The translations under genes and the position numbers were made by a program. Of a stretch of DNA of 19,316 nt, positions 1 through 8,314 are shown piece after piece. Source of the stretch: Desulfobulbaceae bacterium UBA5611 (lineage in GTDB: Bacteria > Desulfobacterota > Desulfobulbia > Desulfobulbales > Desulfocapsaceae). The notes beneath the pieces were generated by a model. It was given only the letters and a program-made list of their open reading frames with translations, was not told where the DNA came from and did not search any database. Every line of letters starts with the position of its first letter. The first letter of the stretch is position 1. The stretch lies in contig DIKT01000030.1 in assembly GCA_002424635.1 (NCBI GenBank), positions 1 to 19,316 of the forward strand, written 5' to 3'.

Positions 1-95
1 ATATGCCTGCGGTAAAATTTTTCACATGCCTTGATTTTGAACAAAAATCCTCATTTTTCAAGACACCCTGATGACATATTTTTTTTATTTTTTTC

Positions 96-527
96 TTACC
101 CTTTTTTTTTGGCTGGAAAATTAAAAGGGCTATGGCCTGTTTTCCGGCGAATCCAGTTTAATGCCTTCTGCACCGCTTTTCTGTGGATCAAGACACCCAG
201 CGCTTTTTGTCTCCAGGAAAAATCAAGGAGCGACACACCGATCAGGATGGTGAGCAGTCCCTGACCTGGCAGGAAAAGCATCAAAAATCCCGCAAAACAC
301 AACAGTAGACCCAAGCCGTTTCTGATGATCTTGATTAATAGAGCCTTAGCTGGATGATGCTTATGGCGTTGTTGGACCAATTGAGAATGGGTGAGAAAAT
401 AATCGGTAGAGGCACGGGATACAAGAAAAGGAATGAGCAGCACACTGATGAGAAAGGTCGTCATCGACAGAAGCCCCAGCCATTCGAAGACACTCTGCAA
501 GGATATATCAAAAGGTACAGCGATCAT
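96..527 (-). CDS. PGPGW-type small integral membrane protein
   Basis: A 143-residue protein with two evident hydrophobic segments, about residues 12-35 and 68-98. The second contains LPGQGLLT (near residue 85), which resembles the signature of the putative transmembrane PGPGW family (PF09656); function of that family is unknown. A basic stretch (around residues 52-66) separates the helices, and the tail after residue 105 is strongly basic and probably cytoplasmic. The ATG overlaps the stop of the upstream DUF748 gene in an ATGA arrangement (524-527), so the two are almost certainly translated together. The stop lies in an A-rich stretch and no clear hairpin follows it in the 95 bases left in the window. 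The family call rests on the short motif and topology only. Confidence 0.75.
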   Translation of the reverse strand: MIAVPFDISLQSVFEWLGLLSMTTFLISVLLIPFLVSRASTDYFLTHSQLVQQRHKHHPAKALLIKIIRNGLGLLLCFAGFLMLFLPGQGLLTILIGVSLLDFSWRQKALGVLIHRKAVQKALNWIRRKTGHSPFNFPAKKKG

Positions 528-3500
528 AGTCCTGCCTGCTCGATATATTGTAATCCGATCGCTACCTGATTGCCGGCGTTCTCCGCGGGGCTTTGCTTTA
601 TTTCCTGAAGCATGAGCCGGTCCGAGGTGAGGCCAAGATCAGCAGTGAAAATATCATATACCTGCAAGGCTCGCTCCTGAGCCAGATTGTTGAGATGGCT
701 ATCGGAAACATTAACCGGATCAGGAGAAAGGGGGGCTGGCGGGGCTAATTCCTGGCGGGGAATATCCTTTTCGGTAATCTGGCCTGACGGCTGGGCCTTA
801 GGAGCTGTTTGTCGTAGTTGTTGCTGTTTGTTCTGCCAGTCCTGCAATCTCTGCTCGTTGAGCAGGGTCACCCTTTGTTTTTCTTTTTCTTCCAGCATTT
901 TTACGATTGCCGCCCGGTCCTGGATTGGATCGGCCATGCCCGTAAGAGTGAGCCCTAAACGGGGCCGCACGGCAAGTAAGGCCGCGAAACGAGCTAAAGT
1001 TTTCGATTCGGCGTCACTCAACTGTAACTCGCTGAGACCAGGCGGGAATTTGATTTCCTGTTTATGTTGCAGATCAGCAAACTCAGCTCCAGTCAGCAAC
1101 AAAGGTGCCACCTCGGCTTTGACAATCATGGTCCGAAACGTGGTGATTGCCTCTTTAAACAGGACTTTGTCGACAGCTAATGGGATCAGCAATTGAATTT
1201 GATCCTGATTGTCTGCAAGCAGAGCCAGGGGCAGGGCGGTAGCAGCTTGAGCATTAGCAGGTCGAAGTCCGGTGAATAGCAAGGTCGCTTCTTCTTGTTC
1301 CTCTTTATTGTGTCGACTTTGTTGAAGGGCAAGATCAAAGTGGCCGGCATCAGGGTTAAGATCAAGAAGCGGGGTTATCTGTTCTGCTAACCCTTGGATC
1401 GGAAATTCTTTAAGCACGAAATTTGCTGTGAAATCGCCCTGTTCCTTCAACAGATCTGCTGTACCAGCCAGGGAAAAAGGGACCGTGTTTATCTGGCCGA
1501 CGAGATCAAAGCTTGTGGCGGCATCAGCTTTGGCCGACAGATTGTTGATAGTGCCGTTGAGTTGACTGATTTCTGCAGACCAGGGTGGCGTGAGCCGCTG
1601 GTCCATATATTTGATGGTCCCATCTTGAAGGCTGATTTTTTTGATAAGAGACGGAGAGGAGTCATCCTTGTTTTTGCTTTGAATTTGCTGGTTTTGCGGT
1701 GAGGCCACCAGCTTCCGGATAAAGGAGCTGACCTGGGCAATAGGATCCTGACTATCTGTTTCCTGCTGCCAAGTGAGCTGTGGACTATCCAGAACTAATT
1801 CATTGAGATCGAGGCGCAACGGCTTGGACTTTATCAGAATATCTTTCAGCTCCGCCTTAGTAAAGGCAAGTCCGGAACCCTTGTCATCATCCTGGATTAC
1901 AGTGGCGCCAAGCTGTAAAGTGCCGGTAAAGCTGGGATCAGGATAGTGGAATGCCCCCTGGCCACCTATTGTGGTCCTGCTTTGGTGAAAAAGAGGTAGA
2001 TCAGGCAACCAGGGGGCGACCTGTTCAGAGTTGATGGCATCAAAAACCAGTGACAGCTGGGCCCGTAATGGATAAAGAGCTGTCAGGCCTTGGGCTTTAA
2101 CCGTTCCTGTCTGATTGATCGTGGCCGCTAGTTCTAAGTTGTTTCGGCTGTCAGTGGTCATCAGTTTACTGGCTTTGATTTGTAGCTCGGTCAGTTGTAG
2201 AGGCGAACTCTTGTCTTTTTCAGCATACAAGATGGCGTTTCCTGAAAATACCAGCTCCTGCAGCTTAATTGTTTTTTTATTTTCTCCGAAAAATTGCAAA
2301 AAGGCAGGCAGCTTATTCTGTTCAAGAGTAAGCGTGCTCTCTTCCAGCCTGATAATGTCAAGCTCAAGGTTTTCTTTCTGGAGCTTCGGTCCTTTGAGCA
2401 CTACTTTTTTGGCTGAGAGCCAAGGTTTTTTCAGGTCAGGCAGAACCAGATCCTGGATCTCAACAGTGGCATCGACCAGGGATGTCAGTTCGATATTGGC
2501 AGTTGTCGGATCGAGACTTAAATAACCGTGGAGATTGGCAGACCCTGACGCCGTGGCAGCCTGCACCGGGTCTATAAAAGCCAGAACAGTACTGGCCTCG
2601 ATATTGTTTAATTGCAGGATGCCGCCCGGTATTCCTTTGATGAAAGAACCCTGCCAGTCAAAGGTAGCCTTGGTTTTTTCCTGCTGGCTGCTGAGGGTGA
2701 ATGATCCTTTCTCTCCGGTTTCTGAGCCAGGTATAAAGTTTTTCACCGCCAGCTGGATGGCGTGCCATGAGTTTGACTGCTCTTCATTTTTCCCGGTATT
2801 GCTAAATTGCAGGGTACCATCGTCGATGGTGAAGGAGTCGATCTGCAGGCGCGATTGTTTTTGCCCGGCTGGTACCGGATTGGTGGCCGAGTTTGCAAAA
2901 AGCTGGGCCATAGCCCCTGCAAAATGGGTTGGATCGGCTGAAAATTGCGGCTGCCTGATCTGCAGATTATCAATCTGCAGAACCCCGTCCAGAGGCTGCA
3001 GGCTTCCTTTGACCACAACGGTCGGCGCCGTGATGGACAGGGTCTGTTCGGTGTTGCTTAAGGCCATCCCGGTGGTGGTCAGTTGAAAGCCAATGATCAG
3101 GAGGCCGCCTTTTTTATCTGTCGGCGCAAAGGAAATGTGGATCTTGCCCTTGCCTGTGCCCTTGCTCAATACCAATGGTAGAGATTTAGGCAGGTAGGCA
3201 AAATAGAAGGACAGATCGATATCCTCGATATTACAGGCAAGATCAGTCCGTCCGTTATTATCGCTGGTGCCTGGCAGAGATGCTTCACCGGTGAGCTCTA
3301 CCGGACTGCCGTTGATAATGGCGGAAAAGTGCGGGCTGATATATTCCTGGGCCTCAAAAGAGTAATTGGAGAGGTTGGGCAGGTCCAGCTTGATCTGTTC
3401 AATCCGGTGTTTCTTGCCGGCCACCCGGTCATCGAAGATAATCCGACTATTACGAATGGTGATGTTGTTCAGAGAGTACAGCATGGATAGAGGAGACAAG

Positions 3501-4045
3501 GAAGGCTCCGTAGTCCCCTTGCCTTGATCAGCTCTGACAGGGTCAGGGAGATTGTATGACTTATTGGGATGGCGAATAAGATCAACTGACAGACCTTCAA
3601 TTTCCAGGTGACTAGAGACAAAATTATTGCGCAGCAGGGCAATCAGGTTCAGCTTGATAAGCAAGGACTCAATCTGGAGGAGCGGCTGGGTAGACGCTGC
3701 GCTTTGCGGACTGGCGGTGGAGACAATATCGCGCAGTTGAAGGCGCAGGGTAAAGGGATTAAAACGAGCCTCACCGGCAGATAAGCCGATGTTGGCAGTC
3801 TTGAGAAGATAGCCTGACATCAATTTGGTCAGTTGCTCGGGAGCCAGCAAAAACCCCCAGGCTCCATAAAGAGCAAGCAGCACAACCGGGATAAACAAGG
3901 TAAAATTTAGCCAATGGCTGGACCTTTTTGGGCCGAAGTCAGTTTTTCTTGATCTTGGTCGCCGTGCCGGTTTGGCTCTTTTACGACGCTGAGCTGGGAC
4001 TTGAGATTCCGGATTGATAGAGATAGTGCTAAAAAGATCAGACAT
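524..4045 (-). CDS. DUF748 / AsmA-like large periplasmic protein
   Basis: A 1173-residue protein. The N-terminus is rich in Arg and Lys (residues 20-41), then a single membrane helix at about 46-67 (HWLNFTLFIPVVLLALYGAW), so residues after about 70 should lie in the periplasm. The long body is made of repeated beta-rich segments with alternating hydrophobic residues of the LQIDSFTIDDGTLQF and LQDGTIKYMDQ kind, typical of DUF748 proteins, which belong to the wider AsmA/TamB-like group linked in other bacteria to lipid transport or envelope homeostasis. Near the C-terminus (about 1015-1050) is an RPRLGLTLTGMADPIQDRAAI segment as seen in this family, followed by a Gln/Lys-rich probable coiled coil. 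The ATG at 4045 lacks a convincing Shine-Dalgarno site. It leads a two-gene unit with the PGPGW protein. The exact substrate or role is unknown. Confidence 0.85.
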   Translation of the reverse strand: MSDLFSTISINPESQVPAQRRKRAKPARRPRSRKTDFGPKRSSHWLNFTLFIPVVLLALYGAWGFLLAPEQLTKLMSGYLLKTANIGLSAGEARFNPFTLRLQLRDIVSTASPQSAASTQPLLQIESLLIKLNLIALLRNNFVSSHLEIEGLSVDLIRHPNKSYNLPDPVRADQGKGTTEPSLSPLSMLYSLNNITIRNSRIIFDDRVAGKKHRIEQIKLDLPNLSNYSFEAQEYISPHFSAIINGSPVELTGEASLPGTSDNNGRTDLACNIEDIDLSFYFAYLPKSLPLVLSKGTGKGKIHISFAPTDKKGGLLIIGFQLTTTGMALSNTEQTLSITAPTVVVKGSLQPLDGVLQIDNLQIRQPQFSADPTHFAGAMAQLFANSATNPVPAGQKQSRLQIDSFTIDDGTLQFSNTGKNEEQSNSWHAIQLAVKNFIPGSETGEKGSFTLSSQQEKTKATFDWQGSFIKGIPGGILQLNNIEASTVLAFIDPVQAATASGSANLHGYLSLDPTTANIELTSLVDATVEIQDLVLPDLKKPWLSAKKVVLKGPKLQKENLELDIIRLEESTLTLEQNKLPAFLQFFGENKKTIKLQELVFSGNAILYAEKDKSSPLQLTELQIKASKLMTTDSRNNLELAATINQTGTVKAQGLTALYPLRAQLSLVFDAINSEQVAPWLPDLPLFHQSRTTIGGQGAFHYPDPSFTGTLQLGATVIQDDDKGSGLAFTKAELKDILIKSKPLRLDLNELVLDSPQLTWQQETDSQDPIAQVSSFIRKLVASPQNQQIQSKNKDDSSPSLIKKISLQDGTIKYMDQRLTPPWSAEISQLNGTINNLSAKADAATSFDLVGQINTVPFSLAGTADLLKEQGDFTANFVLKEFPIQGLAEQITPLLDLNPDAGHFDLALQQSRHNKEEQEEATLLFTGLRPANAQAATALPLALLADNQDQIQLLIPLAVDKVLFKEAITTFRTMIVKAEVAPLLLTGAEFADLQHKQEIKFPPGLSELQLSDAESKTLARFAALLAVRPRLGLTLTGMADPIQDRAAIVKMLEEKEKQRVTLLNEQRLQDWQNKQQQLRQTAPKAQPSGQITEKDIPRQELAPPAPLSPDPVNVSDSHLNNLAQERALQVYDIFTADLGLTSDRLMLQEIKQSPAENAGNQVAIGLQYIEQAGL

Positions 4046-4360
4046 GATTAGTCAGGGTTGCTGATGACGATATTGAGATAATATTATTGATTGAAAATAA
4101 CCTAACATTTTTCACTTTCAATTTCCAACTTTTACCTTGGACTTGATATAGCAAAATAATCATTATATCTTCAATTATTATAGAAAGACGCAGAAAGATA
4201 AATTATCGGGTTATTTTTGTCTGACTTGCAAGTATGTATTGAAAACAAAAGAGAATATACTGTACACTGAAAATTATAAATAAAGATGCTGGAGGTCAAT
4301 TAATTAAAGCTGATCGGTCTCTTCTTTCCTTACTTTTGCCTTCGCTCCTTTTTTGTTTTT
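4046..4360. other. AT-rich divergent intergenic region
   Basis: This 315-base spacer separates the divergent DUF748 and cdaA genes and must hold promoters for both. I see -10-like hexamers but none with a well-spaced -35: TATACT at 4256-4261 on the plus strand and TATAAT on the minus strand (plus 4162-4167). The cdaA-proximal part contains a strong but oddly placed GGAGGT (4291-4296), described separately. No RNA gene or operator could be recognised. Confidence 0.5.
4291..4296 (+). promoter_or_regulatory. Orphan Shine-Dalgarno (GGAGGT) in the cdaA leader
   Basis: A consensus GGAGGT lies 64 bases before the cdaA ATG, too far to serve it. Six bases after it an ATT triplet (4303-4305) opens a 21-codon frame that ends in TGA at 4366-4368, overlapping the cdaA ATG (4361) by eight bases. 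The frame would encode a short basic-then-hydrophobic peptide. An ATT start is rare (infC is the known case), so this could be a translated, coupled leader or simply a chance site. Confidence 0.35.
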
Positions 4361-5152
4361 ATGCTTGAAATATTAAAACTGCTCCGCTGGCAGGATATCC
4401 TCGATATTCTGGTCGTTGCCTTTATCATTTATCAATTGATCCTGTTTATCAAGGGCACGCGCTCAGTCCAGATGATACTGGGGCTGGTGGTTCTCAGTGC
4501 TGTCTATTTCATGTCTGTCGTTCTTGATATGGCGGCCTTGCAGTGGTTGCTGAACACCTTTCTCGGCTCACTGCTATTGATTGTGGTTATTGTCTTTCAG
4601 CATGATATCCGCCGGGCTCTTACCCAGGTAGGGAAATCTCCTTTTCAGAAAAACAGAGATATAGCCGAGAAAGAACTCGATGAAATTGTCCGGGCGGTCT
4701 TCTATCTGGCTAAACGGCGTATAGGCGCCTTAATCGTCCTGGAAAGGGAAAGCGGGCTGCGTGACTTTGTCGAATCCGGCTCTGATCTTGATGCCAGCCT
4801 GAGCAAAGAACTGCTGATTTCTATCTTTATGCCTGTGTCCCCTTTGCATGATGGCGGGGTGATCATTCATAAAGGACGGATTCAAACGGCAGGATGTATT
4901 TTACCTCTGACTAAAAACCCCTATATCAATAAAAAATTTGGTACCAGGCACCGGGCGGCCATCGGCCTTTCAGAGGAAACCGATGCGGTAGTTATTGTCG
5001 TCTCTGAGGAGACCCAGGAGGTTTCCCTGGTCCAGCATGGCGCCCTTACGGTGATGAGTGATGAAATGACGCTGACCAAGGGGCTGCATGCCATTTTTAT
5101 CGTAAAAGAACAGCAGGGACAAAGCTGGAAGAGTTGGGTGGGCAGATCATGA
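4361..5152 (+). CDS. cdaA: Diadenylate cyclase CdaA (c-di-AMP synthase)
   Basis: Makes cyclic di-AMP from two ATP at the inner membrane. The 263-residue protein has the family layout: an N-terminal opening typical of the family (LRWQDILDILVVAFIIYQL), three membrane helices (about 15-30, 36-55, 60-80), then the DisA_N/DAC domain (about 100-245). The active-site motifs are PLHDGG at 161-166 and GTRHRAA at 194-200. The usual DGA motif is here DGG (164-166), a conservative change next to the catalytic Asp. The stop overlaps the ATG of ybbR (ATGA at 5149-5152), and glmM follows, the same order as the Firmicutes cdaA-cdaR-glmM operon. The chosen ATG has no Shine-Dalgarno site but is preceded by a pyrimidine-rich tract; it fits the family N-terminus exactly. 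Confidence 0.95.
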   Translation: MLEILKLLRWQDILDILVVAFIIYQLILFIKGTRSVQMILGLVVLSAVYFMSVVLDMAALQWLLNTFLGSLLLIVVIVFQHDIRRALTQVGKSPFQKNRDIAEKELDEIVRAVFYLAKRRIGALIVLERESGLRDFVESGSDLDASLSKELLISIFMPVSPLHDGGVIIHKGRIQTAGCILPLTKNPYINKKFGTRHRAAIGLSEETDAVVIVVSEETQEVSLVQHGALTVMSDEMTLTKGLHAIFIVKEQQGQSWKSWVGRS

Positions 5153-6141
5153 GTTTGTTGACAAGACCATTGCGTATCACTGATCTCAGTAATCTGCAGA
5201 AAATATGGCCGAAAGATTGGACCTTGCGTTTTATCTCTTTGGCACTGGCCGTACTGCTCTGGTATTTTGTTGGTGGTGATGATACCGTTGATAAAAACGT
5301 GTTGGTGCCTGTTGAGGTTATTAACCTGCCCCGTGATCTGGTTATTTCCAATCAGTTTAAGCGCGAGATAGAGGTCACGGTTAGCGGTCCACGCAGTTTG
5401 GTCTTGAAGATAGAAAAGGGCGACATTACCAGGCAGGTAGATCTTGCCCATGCCGTCCCCGGCACCATAGTGATCAAAAATGAGAATCATATGATCCCGG
5501 TGCCTCGCGGGATGCAGGTCCTGCGGACGCAACCGGACTCTATGATTTTCTCGCTCGATAAACTGATCCAGAAACAGCTTGTCATCAAGCCGGTTACTAT
5601 AGGTGAACCGGCATCTCATCATGTCCTGCAGAATATTACCATGAAGCCGGAGACCATATCGATAACCGGGCCTCAGGCCGTGTTGTCACACTTAGATTTT
5701 TTGTCTACACAGGTAATTGATATTACTGGTTTGTCTGAACCGCGGCAGATTCAGGTACCTTTAAAACTAAATTCAGAACTTATTGATTTGATCGGTGAAA
5801 CCTCTGTAACTGCCGACCTGGTTATTGTTGAGGAAACCGTGGAGAAACGTATCTCCGGTCTGCCGATAGAGATGAACAGCTATGCCGGTATGCTGCAAAT
5901 AAAACCAGCCACAGTCACGATAATTGCGATGCTGCCGCGATCTCTGGCTCTTGAAACTAAAGACCTCCGCACCCTGTTCAGAGCCATTGTTGAGGACGAT
6001 AATGAAGAAGGGCGCATGACTGTCAGAGTTGTTCCCAGGCAAGATGAAGATGCCATAAAGATAGTTAAGGTTGAACCTCGGGTAGTGACTTTTAGTGAAA
6101 AAAATCAAAAATTATCGCCGGCTTTATCCAAGCCTGACTAA
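5149..6141 (+). CDS. ybbR: YbbR-domain protein (CdaR-like CdaA regulator)
   Basis: A 330-residue membrane-anchored protein. One helix at about 27-42 (LRFISLALAVLLWYFVGG) is followed by an extracytoplasmic region of about three YbbR repeats (about 47-125, 135-220, 225-315), recognisable by the recurring pattern of a hydrophobic strand, an NLP or SGP turn and a (V/I)xVxGP motif (for example VTVSGPRSLV and ISITGPQAVL). In Firmicutes the homologue CdaR binds CdaA and tunes c-di-AMP synthesis; that role is inferred here from the fused gene order. I chose ATG 5149 over an in-frame TTG at 5134 because it forms an ATGA overlap with the cdaA stop and has GGTGGG about seven bases upstream. Confidence 0.9.
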   Translation: MSLLTRPLRITDLSNLQKIWPKDWTLRFISLALAVLLWYFVGGDDTVDKNVLVPVEVINLPRDLVISNQFKREIEVTVSGPRSLVLKIEKGDITRQVDLAHAVPGTIVIKNENHMIPVPRGMQVLRTQPDSMIFSLDKLIQKQLVIKPVTIGEPASHHVLQNITMKPETISITGPQAVLSHLDFLSTQVIDITGLSEPRQIQVPLKLNSELIDLIGETSVTADLVIVEETVEKRISGLPIEMNSYAGMLQIKPATVTIIAMLPRSLALETKDLRTLFRAIVEDDNEEGRMTVRVVPRQDEDAIKIVKVEPRVVTFSEKNQKLSPALSKPD

Positions 6142-6245
6142 CATTTTCTGCAAATAAAAGCCTGGTAACAGGTGGCGGGTTTTCCATATAGTAAATTAGC
6201 TGATGGCGACCTTCATTTAAAGGTGTCTGATGTTAACAACCTCAT

Positions 6246-6251
6246 TATAAT
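6246..6251 (+). promoter_or_regulatory. Possible -10 element for glmM
   Basis: A consensus TATAAT lies 27 bases before the chosen glmM ATG at 6279. No good -35 sits 16-18 bases upstream. If it is used, transcription would begin near 6258, which is downstream of the alternative ATG at 6255 and so favours the start at 6279. It would let glmM be expressed apart from cdaA-ybbR, consistent with the 137-base gap. Confidence 0.3.
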
Positions 6252-6278
6252 TTTATGACAGCGATAGGCAACACAGGT

Positions 6279-7631
6279 ATGAAAAAATTATTCGGCACAG
6301 ACGGCATCCGCGGGGTGGCCAATATTTATCCCATGACCACCGAGATCGCCATGCAGGTGGGCCGGGCCATTGCCTTTCAGGTCAAAGACCGGGCCAAGGG
6401 CCATCGCATCGTCATTGGCAAGGATACCCGTGTCTCCGGCTATATGATTGAAAATGCCCTGGCCGCTGGTATCTGTTCCATGGGGGTTGATGTGCTGCTG
6501 GTCGGTCCCTTGCCGACGCCCGGTATCGCCTTTATTACTACTTCCATGCGGGCCGATGCCGGAGTGGTAATCTCCGCCTCCCATAACCCTTTTCAGGATA
6601 ATGGCATCAAGATTTTTTCCAGCGATGGTTTTAAGCTGCCGGATGAATATGAGGCCGATATCGAAGAGCTGATCTTCTCCCAAAAAATGGCAGCCCTCCG
6701 ACCCGTGGCTGACGAAGTGGGTCGAGCGCGCCGGATTGATGATGCCAAGGGCCGCTATATCGTTTTTCTGAAAAACACCTTTCCTAAAAAGTTTACCCTT
6801 GATGACTTCCATATTGTTCTCGACTGCGCCCATGGTGCCACTTATGGGGTAGCTCCCCATGTTTTTGAAGAGCTGGGGGCCAAGGTCACCACTTTTGGGG
6901 TTAGTCCGGATGGCAAGAATATTAATAAGGATTGCGGGGCCTTGCATCCGCAGCATATGGCTGAGGTGGTACGGCAGACCGGCGCCGATATCGGCCTGGC
7001 CCTTGATGGTGATGGCGATCGCCTTATTGTGGCTGACGAGAAGGGGCAAATTATTGACGGCGATCATGTCATGGCCATCTGTGCTGCCGAACTGTTGAAA
7101 CAGAGAAAGTTGAAGAAGAAGACCCTGGTGGCGACGGTCATGTCCAATATGGGTCTGGAAATTGCCATGCAGAAGATGGATGGACGAATGGTGCGTACCA
7201 AGGTTGGTGACCGCTATGTCGTCGAGGAAATGCGGAAAAACGGCTATTCCTTCGGCGGTGAACAATCCGGCCATCTGGTTTTTCTCGATCATATCACTAC
7301 TGGTGATGGGACCCTGGCCGCTTTGCAATTGCTCGCCATCATGAAAAAACAGCGCAAGCCTTTGTCTGAACTGGCCACGGTCATGGAGAGCTTTCCCCAG
7401 GTCTTGAAAAATGTTCGTACCTCGTCGCAGATAGATACAAATCATATTCCTGATTTTACAGCCACCATCCAGAGAATGGAACAGAAGCTGGGAGATACCG
7501 GTCGCATTCTGGTGCGGCCATCAGGTACGGAATCGCTGATCAGGGTGATGATAGAAGGGCAGGAAACAGCGGAGATTCAAGCTATGGCTGATGAGCTGTG
7601 CGCTATGGTGAGCAAGGCGGATTTGGGATGA
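6279..7631 (+). CDS. glmM: Phosphoglucosamine mutase GlmM
   Basis: Converts glucosamine-6-phosphate to glucosamine-1-phosphate in the cytoplasm, feeding UDP-GlcNAc for peptidoglycan and LPS. From ATG 6279 the protein has 450 residues, the normal family length, and opens with the characteristic MKKLFGTDGIRGVAN. All alpha-D-phosphohexomutase sites are present: the phosphoserine loop ISASHNP with Ser101, the metal loop DGDGDR at 243-248, the sugar-binding GEQSGH at 327-332, and the phosphate-binding RPSGTES at 413-419. An ATG eight codons upstream (6255) lacks a Shine-Dalgarno site and family support. In Firmicutes GlmM binds and inhibits CdaA, and the gene order here suggests a similar link. 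It ends 13 bases before the convergent ATPase gene, with no visible terminator between them. Confidence 0.97.
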   Translation: MKKLFGTDGIRGVANIYPMTTEIAMQVGRAIAFQVKDRAKGHRIVIGKDTRVSGYMIENALAAGICSMGVDVLLVGPLPTPGIAFITTSMRADAGVVISASHNPFQDNGIKIFSSDGFKLPDEYEADIEELIFSQKMAALRPVADEVGRARRIDDAKGRYIVFLKNTFPKKFTLDDFHIVLDCAHGATYGVAPHVFEELGAKVTTFGVSPDGKNINKDCGALHPQHMAEVVRQTGADIGLALDGDGDRLIVADEKGQIIDGDHVMAICAAELLKQRKLKKKTLVATVMSNMGLEIAMQKMDGRMVRTKVGDRYVVEEMRKNGYSFGGEQSGHLVFLDHITTGDGTLAALQLLAIMKKQRKPLSELATVMESFPQVLKNVRTSSQIDTNHIPDFTATIQRMEQKLGDTGRILVRPSGTESLIRVMIEGQETAEIQAMADELCAMVSKADLG

Positions 7632-7644
7632 GTGCTTTAAAATT

Positions 7645-8313
7645 TCAAGGCATGTAGGGTTGCAGATTCTTTACCTGGTTGGCAATAGCTTTCAAGCCAT
7701 GTAAGAGGACAAAGCGACCCAATAATACCACCCGGCAGGGGAATGAGGCGACAAATAAAGGGTTATCGCACAGGCCGCCGGACAGGTAAATGATTTCAGG
7801 ATTACCGGCAAAGTTATAGGCATTGAGGGCAATGCCTTTGACAAATTTCGCTACTGCCTCAGCCTCACTGGCCCCGCCGACCACCGCATCAAAGATATGG
7901 CTCATACCGAGGACTCCGCAAGTGACTGAAAAAGAGCTGGCCGGGACCTGCATCGTGGTAAAATCAAGATTGTAATAACGTTCCAGCAGTTCAATGGTGA
8001 AGCCCATAGAGGCGCCGCACTCCGCATTCCAGCCCATGTTTTTGATTTTACCCTGTTCATAACAGATGTATTTGATATCCCGACTACCGCAGTCAAGCAG
8101 GGTGTAGTGGTCAGCTTCGATCAGGACATTACCACCTCTGGCCAGGGCCGTCAGTTCATTGACGTAATTATTGGTATGCCTTTTACCGTTATGTCCTGTG
8201 GCGAGATCAACCTTCAGGCCCGGATCTATTTCCTTGGTCGCAATGAGTTGAGGGGCTGCTGCTGTGGTGTCCCAAAGCTTGCAGTATGAGGTTCCGAAAT
8301 CAGCCAGTAGCAT
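7645..8313 (-). CDS. Shortened BcrAD/BadFG-type ATPase (dehydratase/reductase activator-like)
   Basis: A 222-residue ASKHA protein related to activators of 2-hydroxyacyl-CoA dehydratases and benzoyl-CoA reductases, which use ATP to push electrons onto a partner Fe-S protein. Visible landmarks: phosphate-1 loop DFGTSYCK (5-12), TGHNGK (39-44), VNELTALARGG (51-61, closely matching the family's VNEITxxARG), a phosphate-2 loop DCGSRD (74-79, normally DIGGQD), and an adenosine loop YLSGG (176-180). The two cysteines that hold the dimer-bridging [4Fe-4S] cluster in HgdC have plausible equivalents in Cys99 (NAECGAS, normally KCAAGTG) and Cys132 (TCGVLGMSHI). It is about 35 residues shorter than typical activators. 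It follows its cysteine-rich neighbour by a single base, so they are surely co-translated. Substrate unknown; no recognisable dehydratase is nearby. Confidence 0.75.
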   Translation of the reverse strand: MLLADFGTSYCKLWDTTAAAPQLIATKEIDPGLKVDLATGHNGKRHTNNYVNELTALARGGNVLIEADHYTLLDCGSRDIKYICYEQGKIKNMGWNAECGASMGFTIELLERYYNLDFTTMQVPASSFSVTCGVLGMSHIFDAVVGGASEAEAVAKFVKGIALNAYNFAGNPEIIYLSGGLCDNPLFVASFPCRVVLLGRFVLLHGLKAIANQVKNLQPYMP

Positions 8314-8314
8314 A

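Noticed and set aside
6160..6180. Possible hairpin between ybbR and glmM
   Set aside because: Only four to five consecutive pairs and no T tract, so not a credible terminator.
6288..7445. Long minus-strand open frame (385 codons) inside glmM
   Set aside because: It is antisense to an unmistakable GlmM, its product is rich in His/Gly/Asp without any recognisable domain, and it is explained by codon bias of the sense gene.
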